A stretch of DNA of 44,966 nucleotides from Deltaproteobacteria bacterium. GTDB lineage: Bacteria; Myxococcota_A; Polyangia; JAAYKL01. The stretch covers positions 1 through 44,966 of the forward strand of contig JAUXHN010000010.1 in the NCBI GenBank assembly GCA_030621515.1, read 5' to 3'. The notes beneath the pieces were generated by a model. The model ran no database searches and had not been told where the DNA came from. It saw only the letters and a list, made by a program, of their open reading frames with translations. Shown in pieces: positions 32,820 through 41,917 of the stretch; position 1 is the stretch's first letter, and every line of letters begins with the position of its first letter. The translations under genes were made by a program, and so were the position numbers.

Positions 32820-33683
32820 ATGAGAAGAGTCGAGCCACAACACGGATTCACGCTGATCGAGATAATCGTCGTGATCGTCATCATCGCGGTGGCGATGACA
32901 GGGGTGGCGCTCGCCCTGGGCAACAGCGCTCGTACGAGCTTGCGGTCATCGACATGGACCCTCGTCGCCGCGTCACGCTATGCGTACTCCCGCGCCGTGA
33001 CGCAGGGCGTGACAGTCAGGATCGTCCTGGACTTCGACAAGCGAACCATCCAGTTGCAGGAAACCGACGGGCGCGTGGTGCTCAACAGGGAGGACGAGAC
33101 CGGAACAGGCCTTCAACGTGAAGGGGTCGATGACCCCAACGATCCCGACGCCGAGGCCGCCGAGGAGTCCGGGGAAGCCCCACCCGCCACCGTCGGCCAG
33201 GGCATGGACTCCACGGGTGGTGGAATCTTCGGCATGGGACTCGACTCGAGTAACTCATTGGATCCCATGGGCGACATGATGTCCGGGGTGGGGATGGGTC
33301 ACCTGACTGATCCATTCCTCGCTTCCATGCAGGGCGCGGAGGGGGTCGGATTGTCCCGAGGGAACCCCAACGGCTACCGTGGACCCAAATTCGCCGCCCT
33401 CGAGGGAAAGCGCGGCAAACCCAGAACACTGGCGGGTGATACCATCTTCCAGCGGGTCTACACCCCCCACGAACCTTCTCCCCGGGAGGAAGGCAGAGCA
33501 TACGTCTACTTTTTCCCCGGCGGAATTACCGAGCACACCATCATCCAGCTCTCGGACAACAATGAGGACGACCCGATGGTCTTCTCGGTAGAGATCCACC
33601 CCCTCAACGGCCGTGCCGTGGTCCACAGCTTTGAGTTCGAACCCGAAGAAGAGCTGGACGACCTGCAGGAGGCCGACGAATGA
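32820..33683 (+). CDS. gspH: Type II secretion minor pseudopilin GspH, with a large insertion
   Basis: 287 residues, about 100 longer than typical GspH. The leader is short and ends in HG, followed by FTLIEIIVVIVIIAVAMTGV with the Glu at +5. The GspH core (SRYAYSRAVTQGVTVRIVLD, then IQLQETDGRVVL) is followed by an acidic and Gly/Met-rich insertion (about residues 95-185, including GIFGMGLDSS and MGDMMSGVGMGH). The core then resumes near VYTPHEPSPREEGRAYVYFF with a C-terminal strand and an acidic tail. Its stop overlaps the gspI start (ATGA). Confidence 0.88.
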   Translation: MRRVEPQHGFTLIEIIVVIVIIAVAMTGVALALGNSARTSLRSSTWTLVAASRYAYSRAVTQGVTVRIVLDFDKRTIQLQETDGRVVLNREDETGTGLQREGVDDPNDPDAEAAEESGEAPPATVGQGMDSTGGGIFGMGLDSSNSLDPMGDMMSGVGMGHLTDPFLASMQGAEGVGLSRGNPNGYRGPKFAALEGKRGKPRTLAGDTIFQRVYTPHEPSPREEGRAYVYFFPGGITEHTIIQLSDNNEDDPMVFSVEIHPLNGRAVVHSFEFEPEEELDDLQEADE

Positions 33684-34375
33684 CCCGACGCACCTCAACG
33701 AATATCATGCGCCCTGAAGGGTTCACCATCATCGAGGTGATGGTCGCCATCCTGCTTCTGTCCGTGTCGATCGTCTCTATCTTTGGAGCGCAGTTCGCGG
33801 CGGTGGCAACGGTGGAGTTTTCCCGCAACGTCACACAGGCCGCCCAGCTGGCCAGGTGCAGGATGAGCGAGATCGAACTCGAGTTCCTGATGAACGACGG
33901 CTTCGAGGAGGGCGACGTCAACGAGTCCGGAGACTGCTGTGAGCTGCTCGACGGTGAGAAGAGCCAGGCGGAGTACACATGCCGATGGGAGATAAAGACA
34001 ATCGAGATGCCGGACATCTCCCAGATGATGACCGGCGACGGTGATGGGGGCGTGTTCGACGACATGTCCGGCGGCATGATGGGCGACATGATGGGCGATT
34101 CCACCGGGGACGATCTCGGGGACATGGGAATGGGGATGATCGGCCCGTTCCTTCCCATCATCACCGAGCTGCTCCAGCAGGCTATTCGCCGGGTGACTGT
34201 TGTTGTGGAGTGGAAGCAGGGTTCCAGGCAAAAGGAGCTGGAAATCGTTCAGTACGTCGTTCATCCCACTCAGGGTCCGCTCCAGCTCATGCAGCAGGTA
34301 AACGCAATGGATCAGATGAGCGAAATGGGCGCCTTCGGAGAGATGCCGACATCGGAAAGAGGGGAAAAACGGTGA
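33680..34375 (+). CDS. gspI: Type II secretion minor pseudopilin GspI, with Met/Gly/Asp insertion
   Basis: 231 residues, about 100 longer than typical. The prepilin motif EGFTIIEVMVAILLLSVSIV directs processing. The core reads AQLARCRMSEIELEFL and YTCRWEIKTIEMP. The insertion at about residues 112-160 is rich in Asp, Gly and Met (GGMMGDMMGD, then DMGMGMIGPF). After it the strand VTVVVEWKQGSRQKELEIVQYV closes the fold. It forms the tip complex with GspJ and GspK. It overlaps both neighbours by four bases or fewer. Confidence 0.88.
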   Translation: MTRRTSTNIMRPEGFTIIEVMVAILLLSVSIVSIFGAQFAAVATVEFSRNVTQAAQLARCRMSEIELEFLMNDGFEEGDVNESGDCCELLDGEKSQAEYTCRWEIKTIEMPDISQMMTGDGDGGVFDDMSGGMMGDMMGDSTGDDLGDMGMGMIGPFLPIITELLQQAIRRVTVVVEWKQGSRQKELEIVQYVVHPTQGPLQLMQQVNAMDQMSEMGAFGEMPTSERGEKR

Positions 34376-35091
34376 GCGCCACAGCCCCAAAACTCGGCCG
34401 GGCCGGTTTTACACTCATCGAGGTGATGGTCTCCATCACCGTGCTGGCCATGATCGCCCTGAGCATATGGGCGGCGACCAGCCAGACCACGCGCACACGA
34501 ACCATCGTCGAGGATTCCCACGACAGGCTGCATCAGGTGAGAGTCGCCTTCGACATGATCTCCAGGGACTTCACATCGGCGTTTCTTTCTCTGCATCGCG
34601 CCCACCTGGAGCCCACCCACGACACTGTCTTCATCGCCGAAGATCACGGTGGTGAGGATCGCGTCGATTTCGCCGCGTTTACCCATCAGAGAAGGTACTT
34701 CGACGTCAACGAATCGGATCAATGCGAGGTAGCCTATTTCATCGCGGACGATCCGGAGATCTCCGGTCAGAAAAACCTGGTTCGCAGGGAATCGCCAATC
34801 ATGGACCTGGAACCCCTCGAGGGAGGACAACAGCTCATCCTGGTGCGGGATGTGGACGAATTCGATCTGCAATTCTTCGACATGGTGATGAACGAATGGC
34901 AGGACGAGTGGGACACGACGGAAGCCACCGGTGAAGCCGGGATCCTGCCTTTCCAGATACGAATCAAGCTGTCGGTGTACAACAGGTTGGGAGACGTGGT
35001 CGCCTACGGCACCCAGTTGCCGATACCCATGAGAACGGCCATCCTTCAACAGGGTTTCACCCCCGGCCCCCCGGTACTGGTGACCCATTGA
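34372..35091 (+). CDS. gspJ: Type II secretion minor pseudopilin GspJ
   Basis: 239 residues. The start GTG 34372 overlaps the gspI stop (GTGA), with AGAGGGG seven bases before; the longer reading to 34210 lies inside gspI. The prepilin motif AGFTLIEVMVSITVLAMIAL is followed by the GspJ features HQVRVAFDMISRDFTSAFLS and the beta-rich region RVDFAAFTHQRRY, then VAYFIAD and LVRRESPIMD. It has normal length for GspJ and no Met/Gly insertion, unlike GspH and GspI. Tip component of the pseudopilus. Confidence 0.92.
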   Translation: MSATAPKLGRAGFTLIEVMVSITVLAMIALSIWAATSQTTRTRTIVEDSHDRLHQVRVAFDMISRDFTSAFLSLHRAHLEPTHDTVFIAEDHGGEDRVDFAAFTHQRRYFDVNESDQCEVAYFIADDPEISGQKNLVRRESPIMDLEPLEGGQQLILVRDVDEFDLQFFDMVMNEWQDEWDTTEATGEAGILPFQIRIKLSVYNRLGDVVAYGTQLPIPMRTAILQQGFTPGPPVLVTH

Positions 35092-36302
35092 AAACCGCCA
35101 GGAACCATAAGAGCCAGCGCGGCATTGCTCTATTGATGGTCCTCATCGCACTGACGATCCTCGGTGCCATGACTGCTGACTTCATGGAGACGAACGAGGT
35201 CTATCTCGCCAACACCGTCAACCACAGGGACGCCGTCAAGGCGGAGTATCTCGCACGCTCCGGAGTGAATCTCAGTCGCCTGGCGCTCTCTGTCCAGCCC
35301 CTGCTCGGCGGGAGCCTGAACTTTCCCTTCTGGCAATACGCGGACCTCCTGCTGGAGCCGTTTACCGACCCCGAAGGTGAAGCGGGGCTCCTCGGAGACA
35401 TGGCCGGAATCACCCTGAAGGATGCGGAGGGGCTCGGCATCAAGGACGGTGACTTCTCCGTCCTGATCGTTGACGAGGACAGCAAGATCAATGTCAACGT
35501 GGGTGCGGTTGGAAAGAAAAAGGATCGTATCAGGCTGATACAACAACTGGGTATGCTGATGGCCCCTCGGGAATACGACGAGATGTTCGACCGACAGGAC
35601 GACAGCGCCTCCTTCTTCGAGCGCGAGGAGATCGTGTGCGAGATCCTGGACTGGGCCGACCCGGACGAGGAGCTGTGCGATCAGTCCGGCGGCGAAGACG
35701 AAACCTACTACTCTCGACAGGACCCGGAATACGAAAGGAAAAACGCCCCCTACGACAGCCTGGAGGAGCTGCATTTCATCAAGGGGATAGGTGACGACTT
35801 CTGGTCCGCGTTTGTAGACCCCGATCCGACGGACCCCGAGAAACGCGTGTTGACCGTCTGGGGCAAGGGCCGGGTCAACGTCAACACCGCGCCGGCGCAG
35901 GTGCTCTTTGCGCAGATCTGCATGCTGTCCGCCGATGAATCCGGAATGAGCCCCTGCATGGATATGGGCATGCGCTTCAACCTGCTCCAGATCCTCCAGG
36001 GGGTGATAATGATAAGGACCTTCATGCCATTCTCCAAGGTCGGCGACTTCATCAAAGCTGTGGAGAACCCGGAAGAGAGGCTGTTTCTCCCCATCACCGG
36101 CTTCCCGGTGGTAAACAAACGCGAGGCGCGTCGGGTGTTGACCACCGAAAGCACAGTCTTCTCGATCTACTCGGAGGGCACGGCCGGAAATACGACCAGG
36201 CGGATACACATGGTCGTGGACATGGAGGGGCTGGACATGCTCAATCCGACTCAGTCGGTCGCGGCGTCAGGCGGCAAAGTGCTCTACTGGAGAATGGAGT
36301 AG
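35088..36302 (+). CDS. gspK: Type II secretion tip pseudopilin GspK
   Basis: 404 residues. The start TTG 35088 overlaps the gspJ stop (TTGA); no strong Shine-Dalgarno is seen, so coupling is likely. The motif QRGIALLMVLIALTILGAMT lacks the +5 glutamate, as normal for GspK, which sits at the very tip. The rest has the GspK domains: AEYLARSGVNLSRLAL, VDEDSKINVNVG, ILDWADPDEELCD, then the helix-hairpin-helix region VNVNTAPAQVLFAQIC. The ending (VFSIYSEGTAGNTTRRIHMVVDM) matches the family. Confidence 0.92.
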   Translation: MKTARNHKSQRGIALLMVLIALTILGAMTADFMETNEVYLANTVNHRDAVKAEYLARSGVNLSRLALSVQPLLGGSLNFPFWQYADLLLEPFTDPEGEAGLLGDMAGITLKDAEGLGIKDGDFSVLIVDEDSKINVNVGAVGKKKDRIRLIQQLGMLMAPREYDEMFDRQDDSASFFEREEIVCEILDWADPDEELCDQSGGEDETYYSRQDPEYERKNAPYDSLEELHFIKGIGDDFWSAFVDPDPTDPEKRVLTVWGKGRVNVNTAPAQVLFAQICMLSADESGMSPCMDMGMRFNLLQILQGVIMIRTFMPFSKVGDFIKAVENPEERLFLPITGFPVVNKREARRVLTTESTVFSIYSEGTAGNTTRRIHMVVDMEGLDMLNPTQSVAASGGKVLYWRME

Positions 36303-36304
36303 AT

Positions 36305-37906
36305 ATGGCTCAGAACGTAATAGGCCTCGATCTCGGAAGCCATACCGTCAAGTTGGTGGTCTTGAAGATGGGGCTGCGTGGAAGCGAGATCGTCAAGTTC
36401 GAGACCGAGCCCGTGAAGCTCGACTCGAGTGGCAACTCCTCAGAAAAGGAAGTCCTCGAGGCGGCGAAACGTTTGATCGAAAGGTTGGGAATAACCACCG
36501 AAATCATCCACTGCGCCGTTCCCGGAGAGGTTGCAACCATCAGGATCATCAACCTGCCGTCGAGCGCCTCGCGCAGCATCGAACAGGTACTCAAATTCGA
36601 ACTCGATGAGATCATTCCCTACGACATCGAGGATTCGGTCTTCGATCACGTGGAGATCGAGCGAGCGAACGACGAGATCAAATTACTGTGCGCCGTGGTT
36701 CCCACCCAGAAGGTACGACTGTTCCTCGATGGGCTGGCGCCCGCCGGTGTCTATCCGCGAGAGGTGGGTGTCGCTCCCCTGGTTTACAAGGAGGATTCGA
36801 CCATTGCGACAGCTTGCGGCGACGAGGTCTGCGCTCTGGTGGATATCGGCCACCTGCGAACCAACGTGGCGATTCTCGGGGATCCGGTACACACGACGAG
36901 AACAATCCTGCGCGGCGGAAAGGACCTGACCTCCCAGCTTGCAAAGGTGGGAAATGTATCCTTTGAAAAGGCGGAGGAATACAAGGTTCGGGACGGCCTG
37001 CACGGAAAGGTTCGCGAGGTCCTCGGCGACGCCCTCAAGCCGCTGATACGAGAGATTCGCCAGACCCTCAAGGGGCATCTGGCGGCGGGCGGAAAGAGGG
37101 CGACGAGGGTACTGTTGTGCGGGGGCAGCTCGTTGATCAGCGGCCTCGAGACACTGATGGCCAATGAGCTGGGTATCCCCGTGCAGCGCTACAGCGTACC
37201 TCTCGACGGCGTCCTCAAAACCGGAACCGAACCGCCGGCGCATGAAACCGCCGTGCAGGCACACGCTCTTGCTCGAAGGGAAGATCTCCAGCGGGCCAGG
37301 AGGTTCAATGTTCGCCGCAATGAGCTGGCCTTCAAGGGCGATTACGAATTCCTGAAGAGGCGAATGGTCTGGGCCGCGACGCTCGTTTTCGCAATATTGG
37401 TCGCATGGGGCTTCACCAACTACGTCAAGTACGGCATTCTCGCCGACGAGGCCGATGCGCAAATTGTGTCCTTAAAAGAGCAGACCATGGAGCTCTTCGG
37501 CAAGGCCATCACCGACAAGACGACCATTGAAAAGAAGCTCGCATCAAAGGACGAGAGCAAGGCGCCGATGCCGACGTATGACGCCTTCGATATCGTCGTG
37601 GAACTCTCTCGCCGGATACCTGTCTCGGTTGTGCACGATGTGGACTTGCTGGACATCAAGCCCAAACGAATAACCATAAAGGCCATGGTCGATTCGGAGA
37701 TCAAGGCTGAAATCACACCCGGACAGGCGCTGGAGGAAGGACAGTCGGATCCTGCGCAAGAGGTTCCGCAACTGTCTCCGACGGATCTTATCCAACAGAA
37801 GCTTTCCGAGTTCACAGAGTGCTTCACAACGATCAGAATAGGCAAGGTGCAGACGGTCAAGGAGCGCAAGAAGTACCAGATGGATATTGAAAGCAAGTGC
37901 CCATAG
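36305..37906 (+). CDS. gspL: Type II secretion inner-membrane protein GspL (PilM-like actin fold)
   Basis: 533 residues. The cytoplasmic part (1-335) has an actin-like fold resembling PilM: VIGLDLGSHTVKLVVLK is the phosphate-1 motif, with CALVDIGHLRTNVAIL and RVLLCGGSSLISGLE as later nucleotide-site signatures. A membrane helix lies at about residues 359-378, and the periplasmic part (380-533) carries the ferredoxin-like domain (RIPVSVVHDVDLLDIKPKRI, then ITIKAMVDSE). GspL recruits GspE to the membrane. Its strong PilM likeness is common in deltaproteobacterial systems. Three bases separate it from gspK. Confidence 0.9.
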   Translation: MAQNVIGLDLGSHTVKLVVLKMGLRGSEIVKFETEPVKLDSSGNSSEKEVLEAAKRLIERLGITTEIIHCAVPGEVATIRIINLPSSASRSIEQVLKFELDEIIPYDIEDSVFDHVEIERANDEIKLLCAVVPTQKVRLFLDGLAPAGVYPREVGVAPLVYKEDSTIATACGDEVCALVDIGHLRTNVAILGDPVHTTRTILRGGKDLTSQLAKVGNVSFEKAEEYKVRDGLHGKVREVLGDALKPLIREIRQTLKGHLAAGGKRATRVLLCGGSSLISGLETLMANELGIPVQRYSVPLDGVLKTGTEPPAHETAVQAHALARREDLQRARRFNVRRNELAFKGDYEFLKRRMVWAATLVFAILVAWGFTNYVKYGILADEADAQIVSLKEQTMELFGKAITDKTTIEKKLASKDESKAPMPTYDAFDIVVELSRRIPVSVVHDVDLLDIKPKRITIKAMVDSEIKAEITPGQALEEGQSDPAQEVPQLSPTDLIQQKLSEFTECFTTIRIGKVQTVKERKKYQMDIESKCP

Positions 37907-37916
37907 GAGTGTGTTG

Positions 37917-38519
37917 ATGGCTTCGTTGGTTCGAAATCTAGTATCTGGAATGTCGGCCAGGGAAAAGAGACTGGCTCTGGGCATGGTCATCGTCATGGGG
38001 ATCTTCTCGATCTTTATGGTTGTGTTTTTTGTCGACTCCGCGATCGGTGATCTCGAAGAAGAAAACATGATCCGGGCTCAAACGTTGAAATTCATCTCCA
38101 TCAAGAAGCCCGAGTATCTGGAGAACAAGCGCCTCGAGGCGTCCGGGCGAACGCTCAGCCGGGTAAAACCCACCCCTCTTCGAACCCTGGTGGATGGTGT
38201 GGCAAACAAGATCGACGCCCCCGATCCGGACACCAAGGAACTGTCCGACCAGCACCACGGAAACGAGTGGATAGTTCACGCTGTGGAGGTATCCATTCGA
38301 AACATGGGCCTGGAAAAGCTCACCAAGTTCATGGAGGAAGTAGAGGCAAATAGAAGGAAATTTCCCATCGCCATCACCAAGCTGGAGATTCGCAAGAGGA
38401 AGCACACTCCGGACTCTTTTGATGTCAAGATGACCATTTCCACATACGAGATCAACCGCGAGGACACCTCAGCGGCCAAGCAGAAGAACGCCAAAACAAA
38501 TCGAAAGGTGGATCGCTGA
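37917..38519 (+). CDS. gspM: Type II secretion protein GspM
   Basis: 200 residues from ATG 37917 (AGGAG seven bases before). The short cytoplasmic head SAREKRLALGM, one membrane helix (about residues 22-44), a coiled segment and the periplasmic ferredoxin-like domain (VHAVEVSIRNMGLEKLTKFM, then FPIAITKLEIRKR) match GspM. It binds GspL and steadies the platform. Its stop overlaps the gspN start (TGATG). Confidence 0.85.
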   Translation: MASLVRNLVSGMSAREKRLALGMVIVMGIFSIFMVVFFVDSAIGDLEEENMIRAQTLKFISIKKPEYLENKRLEASGRTLSRVKPTPLRTLVDGVANKIDAPDPDTKELSDQHHGNEWIVHAVEVSIRNMGLEKLTKFMEEVEANRRKFPIAITKLEIRKRKHTPDSFDVKMTISTYEINREDTSAAKQKNAKTNRKVDR

Positions 38520-40186
38520 TGGCCGGATTTAAAAGGACGCGCATCCTCAAGTTCGTCGGATACCCGGCGTTCTTTATTGGTTCCTTCATCCTCTTTCTCC
38601 TCTGGACATTTCCCATAGATCGTTTCGAGCCCATCCTCGATGAGCAACTGGAAAAGGCGCTTGGCCGGGAAGTCGAGATCGGGGACCTGTCCATCTCACT
38701 GACGGGCAATCTCGTGCTATCCATGATCGAGGTAAGCGTGCCGGAGGCGCCGGAAGAACCCTCCGGAGCGGACGATGATGACGACGAATGGGACGACGAC
38801 GAGAGCGATGGCGAGAGCAAGAACGATAGGAAGGACGACTCCTCCAAGAAGAAGAAAAAACCGGTTCTCAAATACCTGATCGAGGAGATGGTGATCGACA
38901 TAGGCTTTATCGGCCTCGCCTTCGGTCAACTGGACATCGAATTGGATATGGACTTCCTTGGCGGGGATCTGGAGATCTCATTCGAGGGTGCGCTTCCGTC
39001 GGGCGGGGACTCTGCAGCCAACGCCGCGAAACGAGCCGACAAGAGAAGAAAGGCCCAGGCCAAGAAACGTCGCCAGGCCAGACGGCCTGTCGGCGCTCGC
39101 AGTGAAACGGATGAAGAGGGCGAAAACATCGAACAGAGCGAAGAAGAGGACGAGGATGAGGACAACCAGGCACTCTCCTTTTCGCTCGTAGCTACCGGGC
39201 TCAATCTTCGCAAACTCCACGATCTGCGAAACAAGTCCCCCCTCCCCGTATCAGGGGAGATGGATCTGAAGATCAAGATTCGATCTACAACCGGAGATTT
39301 CAGGGACGCGGATGGGCTCATCGTATTCACGGGTCGGAACGTCGTCTTTGGAAACGGCAGGTCCAAGATCGAAGTGGGCGGGATACCCATGTCCGTCGAT
39401 GAGATACAAATTGACTCGCTATCATTTGAGGTGGTTTTCAAAAACGGGATCGGCCAGGTGAAGAAATCCGACGTCGATTCAAGGGACTTTGACGCCAGTA
39501 TCGAGGGCACCATTACCCTGGCGGATCCCATTGAGCGAAGCCGCTTCAACCTTTACCTCATGTTCAAGATCCTTGACGGGTACAAGGACAAGAGCGCCAG
39601 TTCGAAGGCGCTCGCAGAAAACATGGACAGCTTCAGCGTCGAACTGAGGCGGGCCCATCGCACTGACGGCTACTACGGTTTCCTGTACCGGGGAACATTC
39701 CAGACCGCCAGGTTTTCACCCTCCAAGCGCGGCCTCGCCAGAAGCAGAAAGAGCGCGGACCGAGCCAAGCGCAAGAAGAATTCAAGAAAGAAGAGTTCGA
39801 TTGACAGAAAGAAGACTCGTCCCCGCGTCGGCGCTCCGGACAGAGACGCGGAGTTGAAGACCCCCAGGGGTGTTCACACGGGCGGCGAGGATCCCAGGGG
39901 GGCTACCGCCGACCGTCGGCCGCTCACGATACCCGGGATGGACCTCGATGCGAGAAAGTCCGGGCTGGAAGGGTTCCAGGATGCACACGGAGGAAGTGGC
40001 AGGGAACAGGAACCGTTGGTTGACGCCCCCACGGAGCCCGAGGACGAGGCTGTCGAGGAGGAAGAACCGACTGAGGATATTCATGAGGAGGCGGTAGAGG
40101 AAGACTCTCCAAGCGGCGAGGAAACCGGAGAAAACGAACAGGCAGGCAATCCCGAAGGGGCGAATGACGTGCCGGAAGAGGAATAG
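38519..40186 (+). CDS. gspN: Type II secretion protein GspN (deltaproteobacterial type), with charged extensions
   Basis: 555 residues, clearly longer than usual. One membrane helix (about residues 13-32) is followed by FEPILDEQLEKALGREVEIG and LVLSMIEVSVPE, a beginning typical of this GspN type. An acidic then Lys-rich insertion (about residues 83-118) and a second Arg/Lys- and Glu-rich insertion (~168-216) interrupt the beta-rich domain, which resumes with LSFSLVATGLNLRKL and GEMDLKIKIRSTTGDF. After about residue 400 the chain becomes a disordered-looking tail, first basic (KRKKNSRKKSSIDRKK) then acidic (EEEEPTEDIHEEAVEE). The role of GspN is the least understood of the set. Last gene of the operon. 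Confidence 0.8.
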   Translation: MAGFKRTRILKFVGYPAFFIGSFILFLLWTFPIDRFEPILDEQLEKALGREVEIGDLSISLTGNLVLSMIEVSVPEAPEEPSGADDDDDEWDDDESDGESKNDRKDDSSKKKKKPVLKYLIEEMVIDIGFIGLAFGQLDIELDMDFLGGDLEISFEGALPSGGDSAANAAKRADKRRKAQAKKRRQARRPVGARSETDEEGENIEQSEEEDEDEDNQALSFSLVATGLNLRKLHDLRNKSPLPVSGEMDLKIKIRSTTGDFRDADGLIVFTGRNVVFGNGRSKIEVGGIPMSVDEIQIDSLSFEVVFKNGIGQVKKSDVDSRDFDASIEGTITLADPIERSRFNLYLMFKILDGYKDKSASSKALAENMDSFSVELRRAHRTDGYYGFLYRGTFQTARFSPSKRGLARSRKSADRAKRKKNSRKKSSIDRKKTRPRVGAPDRDAELKTPRGVHTGGEDPRGATADRRPLTIPGMDLDARKSGLEGFQDAHGGSGREQEPLVDAPTEPEDEAVEEEEPTEDIHEEAVEEDSPSGEETGENEQAGNPEGANDVPEEE

Positions 40187-40306
40187 GGGAAATCGCTGAT
40201 CATGCCCCCAAACCCGGGGTGACGATTTTGCACACTTTTACGGAAGATTTCTGGTATCATCAAACCTCGCGCTATTAGATAAAAACGAAAATGATGGTGT
40301 TCTTGC

Positions 40307-41899
40307 ATGAGTTTCGTTGACTACACAGGTCAAACCCTCGACGGCAGGTATCGTGTCGAGAGACTATTGGGCAAAGGTGGTATGGGCGCCGTATATTTCG
40401 GACGCCACCTCGTGATCGGCAGGGAAGTGGCCATCAAGTTCCTCCACGCCGAGCTTGCCGTTGACGAAGATGTCGTAAAACGGTTCTATCGCGAGGCACA
40501 GGCTGCCGCGGCCATCAGGCATAACAATATCATCGATGTTCTGGACGTTGGGGTTACTCCTGAGGGGGAACCGTATCTGGTAATGGAATATCTGGAGGGT
40601 GAGGATCTCTCGAGCATGATCAAACGCGTCGGCTCGTTTGATCTGGCGACTACATGCGGAATCCTGGAACCGGTGCTCCTGGCGCTGGCTGCCGCCCATG
40701 AAAAGGGTATCATCCATCGCGATCTCAAACCCGAGAACATTTTTCTGACCAAGTTCGAAAACGAGCCGACCACGATAAAATTGATCGATTTCGGAATTTC
40801 CAAGTTCGTTCAGGCCGGAGACAAGTCTCGCCTGACCCAGACGGGTGTGCTTCTCGGTACGCCGGCGTACATGTCCCCGGAACAGGCCAAGGGTGGCGAT
40901 GTTGACATCCGAACCGACATCTACGCGATGGGTGTCATCCTGTACGAGATGTTGACCGGTGCATTGCCCTTCAAGGGGGAGCACTACAACGAGCTTCTGA
41001 TCAACGTGCTTACCGCGAAGCCCAGATTGCCGAGTGACGCCAACCCGATGTTCCCGGTGGAAGCCGAAGACCTCGTGATGAAAACGCTGTCAAAGGTTCC
41101 CGATGAACGCCCTCTCAACGCAACAGATCTGCTGGATAGACTCAGGAACCTGGAAGCGTTCGAGAACCGCTCGGCAGGACTGACCCTTCTTACTTCGAGC
41201 ATGCAGAAACACGGTTTTGCCGGCGGTAATCTGGGCAAATCGATTAGCACAAAGCAAGATCGAGATGTCGCGGCAAATCTGCTGGCCCAGATAAAAAAGG
41301 GGCGGACACCGAACGAATGGGCAGGAACAAAGTTGAGGACCACGGAGAGCTCTCGACGGGTGTATTTCCTCCTCGCCGGGCTTGGTGTTGCGGTCCTGGG
41401 CCTTGCGGGGTTCTTGATCGCAGGATCATTTTCAAAGGAGAATCCCGACTCAAGGGCAATGCACATCGCCGTACCCCAGGAAACCTCCATGAAGGAGATA
41501 GGTGTGCAGATCACTCTGGAAGATGTTCCAGAGGGCGCAAGGATCTACGTCAACGATTCCATTGTAGATTCCAACCCGGTCTGGCTCAAGAAGAGCCACA
41601 TCATAGTACCGTTTCGAGTGGAAATGGACGAACTTCGGCCATACAAATTTTCTGTAATACCTTCGAAAGATAGATCTATTTGGGTCAAGATGAAGAAAAT
41701 CGAACCGAAAATCGAAGACCCGCCTGAAAAAACCGAGTCGGCCAAACCCAAAGCTCATACCAAAACGGTGAAAACGGCAGCAACGAAAAAGAATGACTCT
41801 TCATCATCCGGAAAGAAAAAGAGTAAGAAAAAGAAATCGGCGGGTAAGAAGCTCACCAGGAACAAACGAGGTCTCGAGATCGCCGAGGATTTCGAGTAG
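40307..41899 (+). CDS. Transmembrane Ser/Thr protein kinase with Lys-rich tail
   Basis: 530 residues. The kinase domain (about 15-285) is complete: the glycine loop GKGGMG (22-27), ATP-binding K44 in AIKF, catalytic HRDLKPEN with D139, DFG with D161, and the activation segment TPAYMSPEQAKGG. It should be an active Hanks-type kinase. One membrane helix lies at about residues 350-370. The external part is short, with a PEGA-like segment (GARIYVNDSIVDSNPVWLKK), then a Lys/Ser-rich tail (SSSSGKKKSKKKKSAGKK). The next gene starts within 20 bases. The promoter region (40187-40306) has a weak sigma-54-like element. Confidence 0.93.
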   Translation: MSFVDYTGQTLDGRYRVERLLGKGGMGAVYFGRHLVIGREVAIKFLHAELAVDEDVVKRFYREAQAAAAIRHNNIIDVLDVGVTPEGEPYLVMEYLEGEDLSSMIKRVGSFDLATTCGILEPVLLALAAAHEKGIIHRDLKPENIFLTKFENEPTTIKLIDFGISKFVQAGDKSRLTQTGVLLGTPAYMSPEQAKGGDVDIRTDIYAMGVILYEMLTGALPFKGEHYNELLINVLTAKPRLPSDANPMFPVEAEDLVMKTLSKVPDERPLNATDLLDRLRNLEAFENRSAGLTLLTSSMQKHGFAGGNLGKSISTKQDRDVAANLLAQIKKGRTPNEWAGTKLRTTESSRRVYFLLAGLGVAVLGLAGFLIAGSFSKENPDSRAMHIAVPQETSMKEIGVQITLEDVPEGARIYVNDSIVDSNPVWLKKSHIIVPFRVEMDELRPYKFSVIPSKDRSIWVKMKKIEPKIEDPPEKTESAKPKAHTKTVKTAATKKNDSSSSGKKKSKKKKSAGKKLTRNKRGLEIAEDFE

Positions 41900-41917
41900 G
41901 TATTGAACGAGAAATCA

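Noticed and set aside
40217-40232. Sigma-54-like GG-N10-GC with TTGCA before the Ser/Thr kinase gene
   Set aside because: GG (40218-40219) and GC (40230-40231) are correctly spaced, but the CACG part of the consensus is entirely missing; too weak to call.
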